Positions 60,308 through 64,000 of a stretch of DNA of 64,000 nucleotides are shown here, piece by piece. The stretch's first letter is position 1, and every line of letters starts with the position of its first letter. Under the pieces are notes generated by a model. The model searched no databases. It worked only from the letters and a program-made list of their open reading frames with translations, and was not told the origin of the DNA. Source of the DNA: Paenibacillus tianjinensis (lineage in GTDB: Bacteria > Bacillota > Bacilli > Paenibacillales > Paenibacillaceae). A program made the translations under genes and the position numbers. Location: the NCBI RefSeq assembly GCF_017086365.1, contig NZ_CP070969.1, forward strand, positions 2,170,001 through 2,234,000, read 5' to 3'.

Positions 60308-62806
60308 ATGAACAGAAAAATTGTCATTATAGGTGGAGTAGCGGGAGGAGCTTCTGCTGCTGCGAGATTGCGCAGACTGAATGAGCAGGATGAGATTGTG
60401 ATGTTGGAGCGTGGTGAGCATGTATCCTTTGCCAATTGCGGCCTGCCTTATTATATTGGGGAATCCATTAATTCACGCGAGAAATTGTTTCTTCAGACAC
60501 CTGAGGGAATTAGAGCACGGTTTAACATCGATGTGAGAGTATTTCATGAAGTGACTGAGATTGTCCGTGACCAGAAGCTTGTACGGTTCCGGAATGTGCG
60601 TACTGGAGAAGCAGGGGAAGTCTCTTATGATATTCTGATCTTGTCACCGGGTGCCAGACCGGTAGTTCCGACCATTCCGGGTATCGCTGAAGCCGGGAAT
60701 TTGTTCACCTTAAGAAATATCCCGGATACTGACCGGATCAAAGCCTATGTAGACGATAAGCAGCCCAAGCATGCAACTGTTATCGGCGGCGGCTTTATCG
60801 GGCTGGAAATGGCGGAGAATCTGCGGGAGAGAGGGCTTGAGGTAACGCTGATTGACCGGGGGAGACAGCTCCTGAACCCGCTTGATCCGGAAATGGCACG
60901 GCTAATAGAGGATCACTTTAAGCTGAATGGGGTAGAGCTCAGACTGAACGAAGGGGTTGAGGCCTTTGAGCAGGCAGGGGAATTACTGCGGTTGTCATCA
61001 GGCGGCGAGCTCAGAACCGATATGATTATCCTGGCAATCGGAGTAACCCCGGAGAACGGATTGGCCCGGGATTGCGGCCTCGATCTTGGATTCGCCGGAG
61101 CAATTAAGGTAAATGCATCGCTGCAGACGAGCGATCCTCATATTTATGCAGTTGGTGATGCTATCGAGGTGAAGGACCGTAACCATGGTTTTGCCACTAT
61201 GGTCTCTCTGGCCTGGGGAGCAAACCGCCAAGGCCGGCTGGCAGCCGATCATATCAATGGCAGAGCAATCTCTTATGACGGGGCGTTAGGCAGCGCGATT
61301 ATCAAGACGTTTGCCCTAACCGCTGCTGTTACAGGTAATAATGAAAAGACGCTCAAATCGATTAACGTTCCGTATGAGGCGGTTCATATTCACCCGAATT
61401 CACATGCCGGGTATTACCCGGGAGCCACTCCAATTGCCATGAAGCTGCTGTTTAATCCGCACACAGGAGCAATCTACGGTGCTCAAGCTGTGGGGGCAGC
61501 CGGTGTAGACAAGCGAATTGATGTCATAGCGACCGCCATTCGCGGAAATCTGCTGGTGAACGAGCTGGCAGATATAGAACTGACATATGCTCCGCCATAT
61601 TCTTCGGCTAAAGACCCCGTCAATATGGCCGGATATGTAGCATCTAATGTGATGGATGGACTGGTCTCTCTTATGCAATGGCATGAGGTGGATAAGTTCA
61701 CTGCCGGAGGGGGACTTTTAATTGATGTCAGAGATGCGGTAGAGCTGCTGGCCGGAACTATTCCCGGTTCCGTGAATATTCCGCTTCCGGAGCTTAGAGA
61801 GCGGCTGGATGAGATTCCCCGGGACCGGGAACTGGCTGTATCCTGCCAGGTAGGCTTGAGAGGTTATATTGCTGCAAGAATGTTAACCCAGCTTGGTTAT
61901 AAGGTGAAGAATGTGGACGGAGGCTACAAAACGTATTCTGTAATGGCAGCAGACAGCAGTGGGACTAATTCAAAGCCAAAAGCATCAGGGGAAACTGCAA
62001 AAGCAGCAGATACTGAAGCAACGGACACTCTTACAGCTGTCGGTGGCAATGAGAATTATAGTGCAGCGAGTCAGCTTTTTGTGGATGCCTGCGGTTTGCA
62101 GTGCCCCGGTCCTATACGCAAGGTCTATGAGACTGTGAGTTCCATGCAGGAGGGACAGCAGCTGGAGATCGAAGCGACGGATTTCGGGTTTGCCGCGGAT
62201 ATTAAGCAGTGGTGTCTTTCTACGGACAACACCCTGGAATCAGTTGATGTCTCCGAAGGCAAAGTGAGGGCGCTGCTCCGCAAAGGTTTAGGCCAACAAA
62301 CTGGCGAAAAACCCTCCGCTCCGGCATCTGCCGACAAGGACGGTACGACGATGATCGTGTTTAGCGGTGATCTGGACAAAACGATTGCCTCATTTATTAT
62401 TGCCTCCGGTGCAGCCGCTATGGGCAAGCAGGTCACGATGTTCTTTACTTTCTGGGGGTTAAATGTTTTGCGCAAGGGAGAGGCTTCAGGAGTGAAGAAA
62501 AAGGGTTTCGACAAGATGTTCGGAATGATGATGCCGCAAGGCACCCGGAAGCTGCCGTTATCCAGAATGAATATGGGCGGCTTAGGAGCCAGATTGATCC
62601 GTCATACGATGGGCCGTAAAAATGTGGACTCTCTTGAGGTGCTCATGAATGAGGCGCTGAAAGCCGGCGTAAAGCTGATTGCCTGTACGATGAGTATGGA
62701 TATCATGGGAATCAAACAGGAAGAGCTGATCACAGGCGTTGATTATGGCGGAGTGGCAAGTTATCTTGGAGCCGCTGAAGATTCCGGAGTTAATTTATTT
62801 ATCTAA
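60308..62806 (+). CDS. CoA-disulfide reductase - rhodanese - TusA - DsrE-like fusion
   Basis: 832 residues with four modules. (1) FAD/NADH disulfide reductase, 1-445: IIGGVAGGASAAARLR and active-site Cys44 in SFANCGLPYY. (2) Rhodanese, about 465-560: LLIDVRDAVEL and Cys513 in VSCQVGLRG. (3) TusA-like, about 590-665: DACGLQCPGP with Cys595 and Cys599. (4) DsrE/DsrF-like, about 680-832. The combination points to reduction and transfer of CoA- or thiol-bound persulfide sulfur. ATG 60308 follows AGGAGGG. A low-complexity linker (about 562-585) joins modules 2 and 3. Confidence 0.94.
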   Translation: MNRKIVIIGGVAGGASAAARLRRLNEQDEIVMLERGEHVSFANCGLPYYIGESINSREKLFLQTPEGIRARFNIDVRVFHEVTEIVRDQKLVRFRNVRTGEAGEVSYDILILSPGARPVVPTIPGIAEAGNLFTLRNIPDTDRIKAYVDDKQPKHATVIGGGFIGLEMAENLRERGLEVTLIDRGRQLLNPLDPEMARLIEDHFKLNGVELRLNEGVEAFEQAGELLRLSSGGELRTDMIILAIGVTPENGLARDCGLDLGFAGAIKVNASLQTSDPHIYAVGDAIEVKDRNHGFATMVSLAWGANRQGRLAADHINGRAISYDGALGSAIIKTFALTAAVTGNNEKTLKSINVPYEAVHIHPNSHAGYYPGATPIAMKLLFNPHTGAIYGAQAVGAAGVDKRIDVIATAIRGNLLVNELADIELTYAPPYSSAKDPVNMAGYVASNVMDGLVSLMQWHEVDKFTAGGGLLIDVRDAVELLAGTIPGSVNIPLPELRERLDEIPRDRELAVSCQVGLRGYIAARMLTQLGYKVKNVDGGYKTYSVMAADSSGTNSKPKASGETAKAADTEATDTLTAVGGNENYSAASQLFVDACGLQCPGPIRKVYETVSSMQEGQQLEIEATDFGFAADIKQWCLSTDNTLESVDVSEGKVRALLRKGLGQQTGEKPSAPASADKDGTTMIVFSGDLDKTIASFIIASGAAAMGKQVTMFFTFWGLNVLRKGEASGVKKKGFDKMFGMMMPQGTRKLPLSRMNMGGLGARLIRHTMGRKNVDSLEVLMNEALKAGVKLIACTMSMDIMGIKQEELITGVDYGGVASYLGAAEDSGVNLFI

Positions 62807-62822
62807 GCCGCTGATTCTAAAA

Positions 62823-62871
62823 AGGACCCGCTTTCCACAATACTTAGTGTGGAGAGCGGGTCCGTTTTTTT
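62823..62871 (+). terminator. Terminator after the CoA-disulfide-reductase fusion
   Basis: GGACCCGCT/AGCGGGTCC stem with inner CCAC/GTGG and T7. It may also serve the convergent exporter gene. Confidence 0.92.
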
Positions 62872-62893
62872 GGGAGATATGAAGTAAAGGTAT

Positions 62894-64000
62894 TTATCCT
62901 GTCATATCAACGGACTGAACAGTAAAGCTCCGCTGAACCTTAACCAGCCGTGAGAGAAGCAGGATCGCTCCGATAGCCAGACCTGTAATCAGTCCGACCC
63001 AGTAACCGTAAGCCCCCATATCCGTATAGGTAGCCAGCAGATAGCCGGTAGGGAGTCCAATAACCCAGTATGCCGCGAAGCAGATGATAAACGCCGGGTT
63101 GACATCCTTATAGCCTCTGAGCACCCCTTGGGTAGGCGTAGCAATAGCATCTGATATTTGGAAAAAGATTGCATAGATCAGGAAATGTTGAATGAGTGTG
63201 ATCACCTCAGATTCATCCGAGTACAATCTTGCAACAGAATTGCCGGCGAACAGCAGGACCAGAGCTGTCAAAAGCGAAAGTGCCGCCGCGGAACCGATGC
63301 CCATGATGCTGTACTGGCGGGCATCCTTCAATCTGCCTGATCCGCTCTCAAATCCGACGAGAATCGTTAGGCTCATGCAAATACTAAGCGGAATCATATA
63401 GAGAGTGGACGCAAAGTTGATAGCCGCCTGATGCGCTGCGATCGTCACCGTATCGAAGCGGCTCATTAGCAGCGTCACCGCCGAGAATACAGCCGTCTCA
63501 AAAAAGATGGAAAAGCCGATCGGTACGCCTATCTTAAGCAGTTCTTTAAAGCTGGATAACGACACGGAGTAGAACTTGCGGAACAGCTGAAGGCTCTTGA
63601 ACGGCTCAAACCGGTAGATGAAGGACAGGGCAATCCCAAAAATCACCCAGTAGGTAATCGCAGAAGCTACCCCTGCGCCTACACCACCGAGCCGGGGAAA
63701 TCCGAAGTTCCCGAAAATCAGCAAATAGTTCAGACCGACATTGACCGGAAGGGCGATTAAGGTAATCAGCATCGAGATGCGGGTCTGGCCCAAGGCATCG
63801 ATACAGCTGCGCAATACCGTATAACCGAACAGCGGAATAATACCGAACGAAATCGCACAAAGGAACCGGAAAGCAATGTTACGCACCTGCGGCTCCAAAT
63901 TCATGAAATTCAGCACCGGAGACAGAATCAGGCTGCCGATGGATAGCACCAGAACAGAAATGAACAGGGAAAGCCACATGCCCTGGGTAACCTGGTAGGC
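62894..64000 (-). CDS. MATE-family efflux transporter (5' end outside window)
   Basis: At least 368 residues of a multi-helix exporter; the frame stays open to the window edge (AYQVTQGMWLSL), so roughly the first 80-90 residues are missing. GVPIGFSIFFETAVFSAVTL and AAHQAAINFASTLYMIPLSI are standard MatE-domain motifs, and the second half ends with the usual GWRG-like region (GVLRGYKDVNPAFI). Na+- or H+-coupled drug or metabolite export is expected. Confidence 0.92.
   Translation of the reverse strand, partial: AYQVTQGMWLSLFISVLVLSIGSLILSPVLNFMNLEPQVRNIAFRFLCAISFGIIPLFGYTVLRSCIDALGQTRISMLITLIALPVNVGLNYLLIFGNFGFPRLGGVGAGVASAITYWVIFGIALSFIYRFEPFKSLQLFRKFYSVSLSSFKELLKIGVPIGFSIFFETAVFSAVTLLMSRFDTVTIAAHQAAINFASTLYMIPLSICMSLTILVGFESGSGRLKDARQYSIMGIGSAAALSLLTALVLLFAGNSVARLYSDESEVITLIQHFLIYAIFFQISDAIATPTQGVLRGYKDVNPAFIICFAAYWVIGLPTGYLLATYTDMGAYGYWVGLITGLAIGAILLLSRLVKVQRSFTVQSVDMTG

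Overview
The window is chromosomal DNA from a low-GC Gram-positive spore former, most likely Paenibacillus or a close relative. The evidence is the moderate GC, strong GGAGG-type ribosome binding sites, frequent TTG and GTG starts, a YjcZ-like small spore protein, a YtpB-type terpene synthase, the hemE-hemH-hemY order, a leucine tRNA without encoded CCA, and an IS1182-type element. The genus is an inference from gene content; I could not run a search.

Layout. 1-12 kb: end of a chemoreceptor, an AraC regulator, a GNAT enzyme, a divergent histidyl-tRNA synthetase with a long leader, an HD hydrolase, the helicase DbpA, an M20 peptidase, a spore micro-protein, transporters and an Lrp/LysE pair. 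12-16 kb: tRNA-Leu and a large six-PAS hybrid histidine kinase. 16-24.2 kb: a zinc-starvation island. It holds three promoters with near-perfect Zur boxes, two COG0523 GTPases, a YcgR/YcgQ-type permease pair, the znuCBA importer, zinc-free paralogues of ribosomal proteins L33 and S14, and a NusG-domain-II membrane protein. 24.3-28 kb: small genes and a decayed IS1182 copy. 28-38.7 kb: yut-type housekeeping genes, glutamate racemase, a 51-bp tandem repeat, a LysM-M14 peptidase, HesB-like and YuzB-like proteins and methyltransferases. 38.9-42.5 kb: haem genes hemE, hemH and hemY. 42.6-49.6 kb: CapA-like, GDPD, FAH and DUF92 proteins, then a TetR/ABC-F/TPR cluster. 49.7-64 kb: cell-surface and peptidase genes (including oligoendopeptidase F with two good starts), cold-shock protein, YtpB, PfkA, a four-domain CoA-disulfide-reductase fusion under a CsoR/CstR-like operator, and a partial MATE exporter.

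The most exciting signal is the leader of the histidyl-tRNA synthetase gene (4142-4373, minus strand). It has a near-consensus promoter, a 20-residue leader peptide with three consecutive histidine codons, and a chain of mutually exclusive hairpins ending in an intrinsic terminator. This is the logic of ribosome-mediated attenuation in the enterobacterial his and trp operons, on a gene class that in Firmicutes is normally controlled by T-boxes. I find no T-box motif there.

Other points worth attention are seven in-register copies of a 51-bp repeat in which consecutive units form abutting 16-codon micro-ORFs, the Zur-controlled NusG-II gene, the two in-frame starts of oligoendopeptidase F (one adding a signal-peptide-like N-terminus), and a HesB-like protein with histidines where the Fe-S carrier cysteines should be.
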